From: Entomortierella parvispora
Lineage: Eukaryota; Mortierellomycota; Mortierellomycetes; Mortierellales; Mortierellaceae
Direction: 5' to 3'
Assembly (NCBI GenBank): GCA_963573315.1
Contig: OY752143.1
Location: 124,001 to 188,000, forward strand
DNA: 64,000 nt
The position numbers and the translations under genes are program-made. Of this stretch, positions 1-10,250 are shown piece after piece. The stretch's first letter is position 1; each line of letters starts with the position of its first letter. A model generated the notes under the pieces. It worked only from the letters and a program-made list of their open reading frames with translations. It was not told the origin of the DNA and did no database searches.

Positions 1-1104
1 TGGGGGAGGGGCCATGGCCAAAACATTGGCGGATGAAGAGCCGCCAGATGAAGGGCCGCCAGATGAAGGGCCGCCAGAGTCTGGAAGGGAATGGCCATAC
101 ACGACACCTGCGATCATGTTGCGGATCTTGGACTCTGAATACGACTTGTTGCAAATGAGACTCATTGACACAGGGGGTCTGCACTTGAACCGAAGGTTAC
201 CATCTATTCCGCCAAAGAAGCAGGCTGATGTGTTAGAAACTATTCAATGACAAAACGCGTCGTTGTTTTGTTTGTTTGTTTGTTTGTGAATTAAAGCCAA
301 CTTACCAGACATGCCATCTCGCTGGATTGTGTTCCGACAGAAGCATTTGGCGCAGGGAATCAAATTGCGGAACTGCTTGAACAAGTTAATAGTCTCTTCC
401 TGAAGCGCAGAGCGGGGAAGTGTTGCCGTCGCGGTCCGCAGAGAGGAGCGTCGAGAGGAAGGGGCTGTTGTTCCAGTGGCAGTACTTGGTGTAGATCCAG
501 TGTCGGGGGTGAAGGGGGTGGTTGTAGGTGTGGTTGCAGTCATGGAGGATGTTGAACGATCAGGAGTGCTTGGGTGGATGGTAACCACAGAAGTATCAAC
601 AACCAGATGGGTTTTGTTCTCTGGCGCAGGGGAACGGGATTGATTCGCCAGCTGAGAACCATGGTCGTTGCCAATGATCGAAGAGATGGCTCGAGGTTCT
701 GGGCATTCATCTTCTTCATCGTCAGCTTCATGTTCGTCGCCATCACCAACCATGGAGGGACTATCCTCAATGTCGTTGTCATTGTCATTGTCCACGTCAT
801 CTTGCTCCATGGCTTGGTCATCATCCGCCATGGTCGCATCTGGGGGATAAATGGACACAGTTTGCTGTTGAGCGGGTTCGTGGTGATGCTGAGGCTGGAA
901 TGTGGAAACTGAAGAAGTCGAGATTGTTGAGGCTATATCTGCGGTTGAGACTTCGACCTCGTAGTCCATGAGGCCTTCTTCATTGACCTCCTCGATGTGA
1001 TGTTCGACAGCAGTCTTTGGCGCAGACTTCTTTTTTGTAGCGGGGCCGTCATTGCTGCTATTATCGGACTGACTAGATATTGAGTGGGGCATCGGAGTCA
1101 TCAT
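1..1104 (-). CDS. Acidic low-complexity protein, C-terminus cut by window edge
   Basis: I do not recognise this gene. On the minus strand the exons are 1104-306 and 224-1, with an 81-nt intron (GTAAG donor, CAG acceptor) that joins G|CC in phase, so at least 341 residues are visible. The start is the first ATG after an in-frame stop; the same frame extends to a non-ATG codon at 1134, which I do not use. The N-terminal two thirds is Ser/Thr-rich with a strongly acidic run (many D/E around residues 95-145). The only compact part follows it: a Cys cluster (CAKCFC at the end of exon 1, another Cys just after the splice), which could bind a metal. The visible C-terminal end is a Ser/Gly/Pro repeat. 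The true C-terminus lies left of base 1. A nuclear or regulatory role would fit the composition but cannot be shown. Confidence 0.6.
32..76. repeat. 15-bp tandem repeat, three copies, in coding frame
   Basis: Three 15-bp units (GATGAAGRGCCGCCA) lie head to tail at 32-46, 47-61 and 62-76, with one mismatch in the first. On the minus strand they encode a pentapeptide repeat (SSGGP-type) in the second exon of the truncated acidic gene, so copy number can change without breaking the frame. Confidence 0.85.
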
Positions 1105-3833
1105 GGCGAGAGACGCAGATACTGTCTGGGGCAAAATGAAGTAGCGGGAGCGAATGGAATGTCCCTAGATTGAGTGGGAAGAGAAATGAAAGGAAGCAAA
1201 AAGAGTAAGAATGGGGAAGGGGTCCGTTTGAAGACGGTTATTGTGGTTCTGTGGCGATGGGGACGATAGGGACGAGTGAGATCTTGTGGTTGATGGAAGG
1301 GAGCAAGGAAAAAAGGGTCGATGCGAACAAGGAATCAAAGGGCGGCCAGCTTTTGATGGTGATGGGAGATGATGGGAAAAAAAGAGGGACGATGACCAAT
1401 GGGGCCAACGAGTCAATGTGGTCAATGGTATCGATGGAACCAACGAGCGAACGGATGAGTGAGTGAACGGAATGGAGAGATGGGACCAAGGGGTAGAGAC
1501 CAGAGACCAGCTCATTAATGCAGTCGCGTCTCCCTGCCTGGCGACGACCCTTGATCTGTGTTCAGGCTCATGCTTATTCTTGTGGCCGTGCTCCTGCTCA
1601 TGCATGGACGGACGGATGGATGGGAGGGTGTCCAGCAATAAAGGGGGGCACACACTCTATAATTTAAAGACGGGGCTGGGTCTTGTCTTCTCTATACACG
1701 TAACACGACACTCTCATTCACACCACCAACAGGCTTCTTACGAACATGAGCGCTGTATGAGAGCTACCGCGGCAAAAAGCACGGGCATCAAGTACCGAAT
1801 ATGCGAAAAGGGAACCATCGTGGAGGAGCCCGCCTTGCCACTTTTTGCTCATTCACTCTTCTGATGCATGCACCAAAAAAAGAACCCACCAGACAGGACG
1901 CGTTTTCGATGGAAGGGTCGATTGAGCGCGTAGCATAGAACAAACACAAAGTGTATTAATACGAAAAAGGCACTGTCCACAAGGCCACAGCTTTGAACTA
2001 CACAAATGAATACAACGAAACACTTTTTTTTTGATAGAAATGTATAGAGCTCTGAACCCATACAAAAAATTGAAGGGTAGCAATATTGAGTCCAGAAGAC
2101 ACGCCCGGATTGAGTTACAGACTGATAAGAGGCCAATCACGGATGCAAACGCAACGAGAAGGGGTGAGTTGGACTCAGGCAACAAGGAGGCAAAGAGGAA
2201 TCGCAGGAGTCATTCAGGAGAGAGGGTTCCCCTCCATTTCTAATGAAGGTTTGTAGTAGACCACCAACAGGAGGCCAAAAGCATTCATCCTTTTCAAGTA
2301 AAAAAGCGAGGGATCATGTCCGTGAGGATGGGTCCTCACTACAAAGGCAGGGATAGAACGGACAGAACGCAAAACAGAACAGACCAGATGGATTGTGGAG
2401 AAGCATGCTTCATCTTTGTTGACGTGGCAGGAACGTGTCTCGAAATCTGCAATGTCCGTCGCATCTGGACGGGCATTGCATGTGCTTTGGGGTAGGGGAA
2501 GCCGACTACCATGAAATGGCGAATGGCAGAGGGAATGTTACCTATTCAGAGCCGGTCCAAGAAAGAAATAAGGCGGTGCGTCAAGCAGGAATCTGGGAAA
2601 CGACAAGAGATGGAGGGGAGTTGACTTTGGCGGGGCTTTCTCTGCTGGCCCAGGGATCACTGCCTGCTTTTATTTGAATTGGTAGCGCCGGGCTCTTCTC
2701 TCTCCCTGAGTCTGTGCTCTGGGGCTTCTTTATCTTGTCCCGTGGGATGCCATCGCGACTGAAAGAGAGTGGGCTCGTTTCTCCTACATGGTCCATTTTT
2801 GGCGTCCTTGCCCTAGTCCCTGTCTCTGTCTCTGACAGCCCCCTCTTTCCTCCGATTTCCAGGCTGGCAGCAGAGCACTAGCTACAATCCGCAAACTCTG
2901 GTGCATGATGGACGTTTTTTGTTCTTTTTTCACCCCCCAAATGGTTCCGTCTTTCCCGCGGTGGCGTAAAGAGCATGGCCATTGTGAGCACCATTTTTTT
3001 TGGGACAAAGGACTGACATTAGAAGGCTTGACAGTCCAACTGTTTGGAGTGGATGCCATGAACCATTGTGCGACCCCTCGATCCAGCCTGACAGCCTGTC
3101 CCCTTCCATCAGACCAGGCTACTCCCCTTCAAACATACACCCAGTCCCTCCTTCATCCCTCAGTGTCCTCAGTCAGTCCCAGATTCCGTTCTATCTTATT
3201 TTTCGTCTTCATTTGACGTCGGTTCAATCCTCGTATTGACCGATCCCTATTTGACTTGAATGGATGCTGTCCGGGGAAGAGAAGGGACAGGGATCAGGCC
3301 ATTCGGCACAACCGTGCTCCTTCAGATCGAGGGGTGTCAGAGCACGCAGATGTGCAAGGGCCGCGTGCGCCAGACAAGATGACAAGAAGCGAGCACAGCA
3401 CGGCAGGATGCAGCGTGCCACCATGTTCCCGGGTTGTGCATCCTGCCCACCCCTTGGCCTCCTCTCTTCCTTTCCACGAGTGCGTCCACACGCGTCCATG
3501 GTACATGTAGGAAAAGGCCCATGGGTGAGTGCAACAGGACTGCGCCACCAACCGAGCCCTGTCGAAGCAAGCAAGCAAGCAAACCAACCAACCAAAAACC
3601 AACCCCTGCTCCCTCTCTTGGCTGGCTTTGAACACAAATCGAGACGTGTCATGGGACGAGAGCGCGCGTTGCGTCCGTGTCTGTGTGTCTTTGTGTTGTG
3701 TTCTGCGGTTGTGTGCATCATTGTCCTTTTGTCAACTTCTCCCTTTCTCGGTCATTCTCATTCCCTCATTCTCCCCTCCCGACATCCCTCCCCCCTCCAC
3801 CTCCACTTCACAATTCATTTCTCTTTGCCAGCA
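1105..3833. other. 2.7-kb intergenic region, no supported gene
   Basis: This lies between two divergent genes, so it should contain both promoters. It holds GA-rich sequence next to the minus-strand gene and a long C/T-rich leader (about 3720-3830) before the plus-strand gene. Several open frames of 60-110 codons exist on both strands (for example 1853-2185 minus), but they overlap each other, lack splice partners and have no recognisable protein. I saw no tRNA or other RNA gene by eye. Confidence 0.6.
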
Positions 3834-5048
3834 ATGTCTGATCACCTCGTCCGACCTACACCCTACAGCCAGTACTGCTTCTTCAAGAGTCTGTCCCTCT
3901 CGCTCTACGAGTACGACTGGTACAACTTTGTAGAGTGCTGGCAGGCCATGGTCGCCGAAAACGCGCCCATCCAAGTGCTCCACGAAAACGTGGTTCCATT
4001 CTTTTGCAATTCAAAGAGATTGCTCCCTGTCTTTCATCGTTACTTGACCTTGGCTACTCTGGTAAAGTCCACGCTGTGCTGCTTTACATTCAGGAAGAGA
4101 ACCATCCTATTGACGCCTTGTGTTTGGTCTTTAAATGTTCATAGGATCCCGACTTTTTAAACACAATGACTGCCGTCCTCATGTCAACACCCTTGCTTAT
4201 CAAAGTCCAGGCGATCCTAAGGTCAAATTCGCTTTTCTCTGTCTATGTGGATGCTCTCAAGCTGGACAATCAGTCTGCCTCCCATGCAGAGGTGATGCGG
4301 TGTGTTCAGGACTTTTTAACTCAGCTCCCAGCACCTACCCGTCTCCGCATCCACCGAGCTTTTGCAGAAGCAGAAGCGTCCGATTCAATGGGTAACAGAG
4401 AGTGTTTCTTTTTATTTTACTAATCCAGTTAGTCTTTTTTAGTTCTGACCCCTTTCTGGACCTCCTTCTATTATCCCACGCAACTAATCCTTAGCGCACT
4501 CTCTTTTTTCTTTGCCTGTTTTAGGTCTCTCCAATACAACTCTGGATACAGCTTTTGGATTGCTACACTCAGACACGCAGCTCTATGTCGAGTTTTTGAA
4601 AACATTGCAATTGAACCAGACCCGCAATATGCCTTGGCACACGGTCGTCTCCAAGATCAAGGCGTTAATATTGGGCAAAAAACCATATATCTGGAATGAT
4701 GTCGATCGATTTCTGCAACAGCTCCACTGGGGTCATTTCCAACAGCAATACCATTACTCTGGTGCCGCCGCCGCCATTGCCTATAATGAGGGGAGCAGTA
4801 GTAGTAGCAGCGATCAGCGGCCTATGGATGATGATGACGAGATGGTTATGGAAAAGGTCGAGGGTGTTGACTACGTGATTGATAAGATGGACGACTTGGA
4901 GTTGGGGACTGAACTAGACATCGAGTCGACATCATCGCAAAGCAGTCAGCAAAGGCAGTCTCCCTTAGAGACTTCTCAAGGTGCTAAGGATAGCTCATCA
5001 GTTCTCGAGGTCGCCGACTTTTCAAAATTGACCATATCGAAACAATAA
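3834..5048 (+). CDS. Unrecognised 332-aa protein, three exons
   Basis: Exons are 3834-4061, 4145-4391 and 4525-5048 (332 aa), joined by consensus GTAAAG/TAG and GTAACA/TAG introns in phase. The start is the ATG in CCAGCAATGTC. The frame is open for 190 more codons upstream, but that stretch is Cys/Arg/Ser-rich C/T leader sequence and I treat it as untranslated. The first 240 residues look like a compact, mostly helical domain with many aromatic residues (YSQYCFF, YEYDWYNF, LQLNQTRNMPWH). The last 90 are acidic and Ser/Gln-rich. No motif identifies a function. The gene ends 46 bp from the convergent SLX1 gene, so the two 3' UTRs probably overlap. Confidence 0.72.
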
Positions 5049-5094
5049 AGTAGGAAAACCAACCAACATTTGTGCCCAAGCACCCAATTGTGAT

Positions 5095-6494
5095 TTATTT
5101 TGCCTTGCCTTTCTGCAAGTTGCGACTATGGCAAAGTTTAATCCTGGCAGTCATCGCCCGTATCATGGTCACCCACACAAGGGCCTCATTGCATACTCGA
5201 CAGCGTCCAGTTGTAGGCAATAAATTGGATACATTGGTCTTTTTGTCAAGATCGATGACGCCTTCACTTGGAGTCGTGCTTTCTTGATCAAGCATGAATG
5301 TGGCCATACACTCTAGATGTGCAATCATGACGCATCGTCTGGTCGGATTGTGACACGTCAAAAAATCCGATTCTTCCTAAGTATTGAACAGGTCAGTCAG
5401 CGTCTCATATCATATAGCACAAGCAGAGCCGTCCCAGAGAAAGATCTTACTCGAAACTCGATAACTTTGAAGCAAACCATGCAAAGCGACTCCACCTCCT
5501 GAAAATGTTCAAATTTCTCCATTTCTGATCTAGCGAGTTGGTCTAGAGTGAAAAGAGATTGCAAGCACAGGTTAGAGAAAGCCCAGGCCGGTGAGAAGGC
5601 ACCGATGGCAACATGGCAATTCAACAGGAAGGTACCTTGTCGATGTCCCCGGTCTGCAAAAAATGATTTCAGATCATCCAGGGGGCCGTTGCTCATTGGA
5701 ATCGGACATATTGCTGCACTTGTTTTAGAAGGCAAAACTTCACAGGGGCTTTCTTTGTAACTTTTCTCCAAGTTTAACCATGCCTCCACCAATGAAACGT
5801 CCATAATATGTACCGATAATGGCCATCGCCTCCAGGAAGGTAGCCTTAACATGGTATGCAAAACGGCCAGCTTGTCCTTCACTGTAGTCGGCATTCTTGG
5901 GGTCGCTGATACTGTGGCGGGGGCTGCGATGGATTCTGTTGAAGATTTCATGGATCTGGAGAATTGACGAGATCGATTTGGATGCTGCCATGCCCACTCA
6001 AATTGAAGTGCCGCTAACTTTGTCGGGAACCCATGAACTAGCAAAGCCATTCCCCTAGTGACAAGGGATATGTCAATTTCATCCATCTTTTCAGGGTGCA
6101 CATGCCCAGACCTCTATCCTTACCATGGTCTCTTCTTGGAGGTCTTTTTTGCGCCTTGGGTCAAATCACCGTTGTGTTGCCTTAACCGCTTCGCTGGATC
6201 TGGTGAGCTACCCACGTACCCATGAGTCCGATAACGTGGCACTGTCGAAGCCAAAAGATAGCAGCAATAAAATGGGACCAACTGATCTCTGTCTTCTTGC
6301 TGAGATAACTCATCGGCTTCCACTGTTTCTGCTCTACTCCTTCCTTTTGAAATGGTGTCTGACGCTTTTGGTCTGGCTGGCTGAGTCCTTGATATTTGTG
6401 ACAAAGAATCCGATTGCTCTTCAGCGCGACCTGGCTCTTCGTCAGAATCATCGAGTACTACTACCGAAATCCGCCTTTTCTTGGGCCGAGGCAT
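5095..6494 (-). CDS. SLX1: SLX1 structure-specific endonuclease subunit
   Basis: Catalytic subunit of the SLX1-SLX4 nuclease, which cuts Holliday junctions, flaps and replication forks in the nucleus. Four exons on the minus strand: 6494-6124, 6054-5636, 5542-5451 and 5376-5095 (387 aa). A basic, acidic-patch N-terminal extension of about 70 residues precedes the GIY-YIG domain: FYCCYLL near residue 75, GYVGS at 92-96, RLRQHNG with the catalytic Arg at about 103, and [10 protein letters not shown] with the metal-binding Glu at about 143. The C-terminal zinc domain that binds SLX4 is present: CMVC, then TCHN, RRC, HLEC and CRVC. The third exon is only 92 nt and encodes the first Cys pair. Length is somewhat above that of yeast Slx1 (about 300 aa) because of the N-terminal extension. 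No key residue appears to be missing. Confidence 0.93.
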
Positions 6495-6915
6495 GCTGGA
6501 TCTGTGTAAAGGCGTTCTGGAATGGTTCCGGTTATCAATATTCTACAGTGAGCAGTGCAAGAAAAAAAAAAGTAAATTTGGTGGCGTAAGTTGTTAGGTA
6601 GAGTTTCGTCATTGACTCTAGGGGTTTTATTGACAGCAACTACATGCTGGATATCCACAAAGGCAAGCATGTTCACCTTTGTAAACAGGAGTTGAGGCAG
6701 GAATGGAGGGATGGAAGAGTAGTTGCATGCATTCAAGTCAAAGGCCAGCAGCTTTGTGAATTACATGCTGCCAGGATACAGTGCAGCCCATGCGATTACA
6801 AATCTTCTTGCCCTGACTTGGGTCTTGACAGAAAGATTACGGCTTTGCCCATTCATTCAGACAGCAACCCCCCCTGCATCTTCATCTCCCGACAGGACAA
6901 GCAGCAAGCTCAACC
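6495..6915. promoter_or_regulatory. Shared 421-bp promoter region between SLX1 and UBC1
   Basis: The two genes are divergent and only 421 bp separates their start codons, so both promoters and 5' UTRs must lie here. I see no clear TATA box. An A-rich run sits near 6560-6575. Confidence 0.6.
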
Positions 6916-8358
6916 ATGGCGCAGCGACTCAGGCGAATTCAGAAAGTAAACACATCTGTCTCTAGCATGGAACATGACCCCTCTGCGAGCGCATGCAGTC
7001 GAACTGACAATACTCTCGAGCACTCGCTCTGTGGTCGTTTACTCCAGGAAATTACAGAGTGCCAGCGCGATCAGGCATCTTTGATCGAGTTGACCTTGGT
7101 CGATGAAGGGAATATGAGTACGTGCTCCAAGAGCTCGATTAGCGGCGGTAGCAAGAGGATACACGCCTGTAAAGTTGACGACTAACAATTGGATATTACT
7201 GACTCCCTTGACGCGTTCATACAGTGCATTTGAAAGGTAGAGCCATTTGCGACTTTTGAGAGGTAGGTACAGACAGCGGGATGAAGAGACACCAATATCT
7301 AACTGTTTCCATGCCGTATAGGTCGCTTCCCTGGTATGCTCAGCAGGATGACACATTCACCGTCGTGAAGCAAAGATTTTCAACAATGGGAGATTGCTGC
7401 GTTTGAATACTGACTCCCTCAACATCCGAACTCGCATTACAGGACCGCCTGACACACCATATGAAGGAGGCATGTACCAGGTTGATGTTGTGCTTCCCGA
7501 TGGTATGTCCTAGCACGTTGTACATTCACAGCAACATCTTCAAGGGCCGTGATTTATGGAATTAACTTTCCGAGTCTTCAGCTTATCCATTTCAACCACC
7601 CAAGGTCAAGTTCGAAACCAAGATCTACCATCCTAATATTAGTTCTCAGACGGTGAGTAAAGATGCTCGATACTAGTTAGCTAGTTAGTATCATCAAGTT
7701 TTAAAACCTACCATCCCGACTAACCCTGTCAAAAAACAATCCTAGGGTGCTATCTGCCTGGATATTCTCAAGCAACACTGGTCCCCTGTGATGACCCTCT
7801 CCTCGACGCTCCTCTCAGTGCAGTCGATGCTGTGCACGCCTGAACCCACCGATCCACAGGTAACATCATTAACACTTTGTACAACTCTGAACTGAGCACA
7901 GTCTTTCAAATTGATTTTGCAATGCTTCCGGTCAAGGGATTACCTGTGGCATCGGAGAAGCAGAACTGAGTGAGCTGAGCTGAGGATGTGGAGAGCTAAT
8001 GCCTTGTTGTGCTCAATAGGATGCTCAAGTAGCTTCCCAATACCTGAACAACTATGATGCGTTCGTGGAAACGGCAAAGTTTTGGACTGAGTGCTATGCA
8101 AAGCCAAAGGCTGGTGATTCGACACATGTACCCAACACTGGTCATGATGCAGCCAATGGGCAGGGCCATTACCAACATCAGCCGTGTATCCCAGCCCAGC
8201 CTGTTGAGCCAGTATTGTCGCAAGAAGAACAAATTAAGCGTGCAAAGGTGCAGGATCTCGTGGAGATGGGATTTGCCGCCGATAGAGCGCGGACATACCT
8301 GATCAGGGCTAACTGGAAACAAGATGTTGCCCTGGAAGAGCTTTTGAATGATGCTTAG
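6916..8358 (+). CDS. UBC1: Ubiquitin-conjugating enzyme E2, UBC1/UBE2K type with UBA domain
   Basis: Class II E2 that accepts ubiquitin from E1 on a Cys and builds chains in protein turnover. Eight exons: 6916-6945, 7048-7117, 7225-7236, 7322-7333, 7443-7502, 7582-7652, 7746-7859 and 8020-8358 (235 aa). The UBC fold covers residues 1-150: the [17 protein letters not shown] region at 36-51, YHPNISS at 77-83 and the active-site Cys89 in [10 protein letters not shown]-terminal UBA domain (about 191-235, with MGF) is the hallmark of yeast Ubc1 and human UBE2K. Exons 3 and 4 are each only 12 nt, and both are needed to restore the conserved loop. Without them the chain would jump from the end of exon 2 straight to PPDTP. 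A polyadenylation-like AATAAA lies about 30 bp after the stop. Confidence 0.93.
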
Positions 8359-9725
8359 GCCATCTTTGATCTATGGGACTCTCAGTAATAAACTCTGAGC
8401 GTTCATAGCAAAATGCCCCTTGGCCTCTATCAATTGCAAAAGAATGAAATAAAAAAAAAATGCATCCGGAAGATTCACTTGTGGGGAAAGGGGTCTCGAG
8501 CCACGTTCTGCCCATCTGGAAGGTAATTTTATCTCTCAATTTTCGCTCCCAGCTCACCCTGCTTTTCATTTCCGAAAGAACAAAGAGAGCGGAAAATAAT
8601 AAACGTCCGGGCCATCAGACGATGCAGTGGCAAAAGGCCCAAGGGGTCGGACAAAAAGGGAGGGAAACGGCCCATCAACATGTGTAAGGTTATCGCCTTT
8701 GTGCCGCGTGGAGGGGTGGTTCATAAACGCTCCAAAAGAAAATAAAATACAGAGAATGGAAAAAAAGAGGCAGTGCCGCATGCAGGCTCCTGGTTTAGTC
8801 CCTTTAGCAGTCGACGGACAGACGAACAATGACGATGCCAGAGGCCTGAATCCCGTTTTCGCCGTCAGCTATTTTGTCTGCATGCAGGTATCCGAATGTT
8901 CTGCACCGAGGCATTCACTCTGCATAGATAGATTGTGAAGAGATCTCGCCTTCTCCCTGTTTCCGTTCGGTGCGTGGTTCTTGTCTTGATCTGGTTGCTT
9001 TGGAGCTCTGTCCCTCCCCCCCTTTCTTTATTTTTAATCTTGCTCGTTCTTGCTCTCTTATTTTTTTCTTTTGCCGTAGCCGTTGCAAAGACAGACACAG
9101 CAAGGCGTGGGGCTTGTAACAAATCGTTGTTGCAAGACGTCTTTTTAGTCCCTCGTTGGGTGGACCGACAGTGGACGCCCTTTTGTTTGATTTTTGATTC
9201 GGAGGAAAAAGAGCTGTCGCGAGACACACCGAGATCGCGAGTGGCTGTCTGACTGCAGCGAATGGCCTTTGGTCAAAGTCAGAGGTCCACTTTGTCACTT
9301 GTCCGGTGTGAGTGCGGTAGTCCTGGACTCGAATAGGACGCATAGGACGCAGAAGAGACCAGAAGGGACCTCTATTTTCAGGAAACACGGAGCAGGAGGA
9401 GGAAGGAGAAAGGTCTCCACCAAGGATGCAACGACCGGACCGACATCATCCCCCATCCTCACGACCCCCCTGTGATCGGAAGAGCCAGCGGACCGGGTGT
9501 CCGGTGCATATCCCCAGGTCCGAGAGGACGCGTGCGGGTCGAGAACATCCATGGGGACCGACCTGGGGGGCGGATTGGTGCAAAAGAGGACTCTCTGCCG
9601 ACCCCTGGCAGTTTGGGCAAGGAAGGAAGGGAAGGGAAGGAGGGTGTGCGTGTGTTTACTTACGTTGACAGTTCAGTTGCTGCAGGCTGCTCTCACCCGT
9701 CTGCCGCATCTTGTTTTCCTCGAAG

Positions 9726-9787
9726 CGTTTGTTTGTTTGTTTGTTTGTCTGTCCAAGTCGAGTCGAGTCGAGTCGAGTTCGAGTCGA
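9726..9787. repeat. GTTT and GTCGA microsatellites
   Basis: A (GTTT)n run of about 23 bp is followed after a short gap by about six GTCGA units with one interruption. Together they form a compound microsatellite in the upstream region of the IPT/ankyrin gene. Confidence 0.85.
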
Positions 9788-9978
9788 GGGTTAGTCAGGA
9801 CGAGAGAGCGAAGAGAGGGCGGGTGCACGAATGAACAAGAGGGACGGCAGGGGACCGGGTGCAGCAGGGCCAAGCAAAAAAAAGAGATGATAGAGGAGCA
9901 CCATCCATCTTCTTCTCTCTCTCTCTTCTCTTCTCTCTTCACCCCTCCTCTCTTCTATCTCTGCCTCTGCATACAATC

Positions 9979-10020
9979 CTCCTCTTCCTCTTCTTCTTCT
10001 TCTTCTTCTTCTTCTTCTTG
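9979..10020. repeat. CTT trinucleotide repeat
   Basis: About a dozen CTT units, slightly interrupted at the 5' end, within the pyrimidine-rich leader of the IPT/ankyrin gene. Confidence 0.85.
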
Positions 10021-10250
10021 TTCTTTCTTTTCCACTCCGCCCGCTGTCCATCCCCCCCAATCTCCTTCTCCATCCATCCGCTTGCACCCCTACTCTCATT
10101 CTCCGCACCACCCTCGTGTCCCTTTCCTGACTCTCCTCTCCTCTCCACTTCACTCCCAAGCTTGTACTCCCATCTCCTGCTCTTCCACCCTCTGGTGGGC
10201 ACCCTGCTCCTCTCCTCTCATTTCCAATCCTTCGCTTTTCAACAGAAGCA

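Larger units (their letters stand above)
8359..10250 (+). other. 1.9-kb region, probable promoter and long C/T-rich leader
   Basis: Between UBC1 and the IPT/ankyrin factor. The last 350 bp is strongly pyrimidine-rich with simple repeats, typical of the 5' leaders in this window. An open frame at 9497-10513 overlaps the true start region in another frame, and its product is repeat-driven (poly-Ser from CTT runs). I see no supported gene. Confidence 0.6.

Noticed and set aside
3222-3231. GGTTCAATCC, resembling a tRNA B box
   Set aside because: The flanking bases do not form a T-stem, and there is no A box or cloverleaf nearby.
3264-3833. 190-codon upstream extension of the 332-aa gene
   Set aside because: The composition is Cys/Arg/Ser/His-rich leader sequence. 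A good ATG context exists at 3834, directly before the compact domain.
7430-7442. Apparent ITGP coding motif directly before UBC1 exon 5
   Set aside because: There is no acceptor in phase upstream of it. The two microexons give a better match to the E2 family, and the motif overlaps the acceptor itself.
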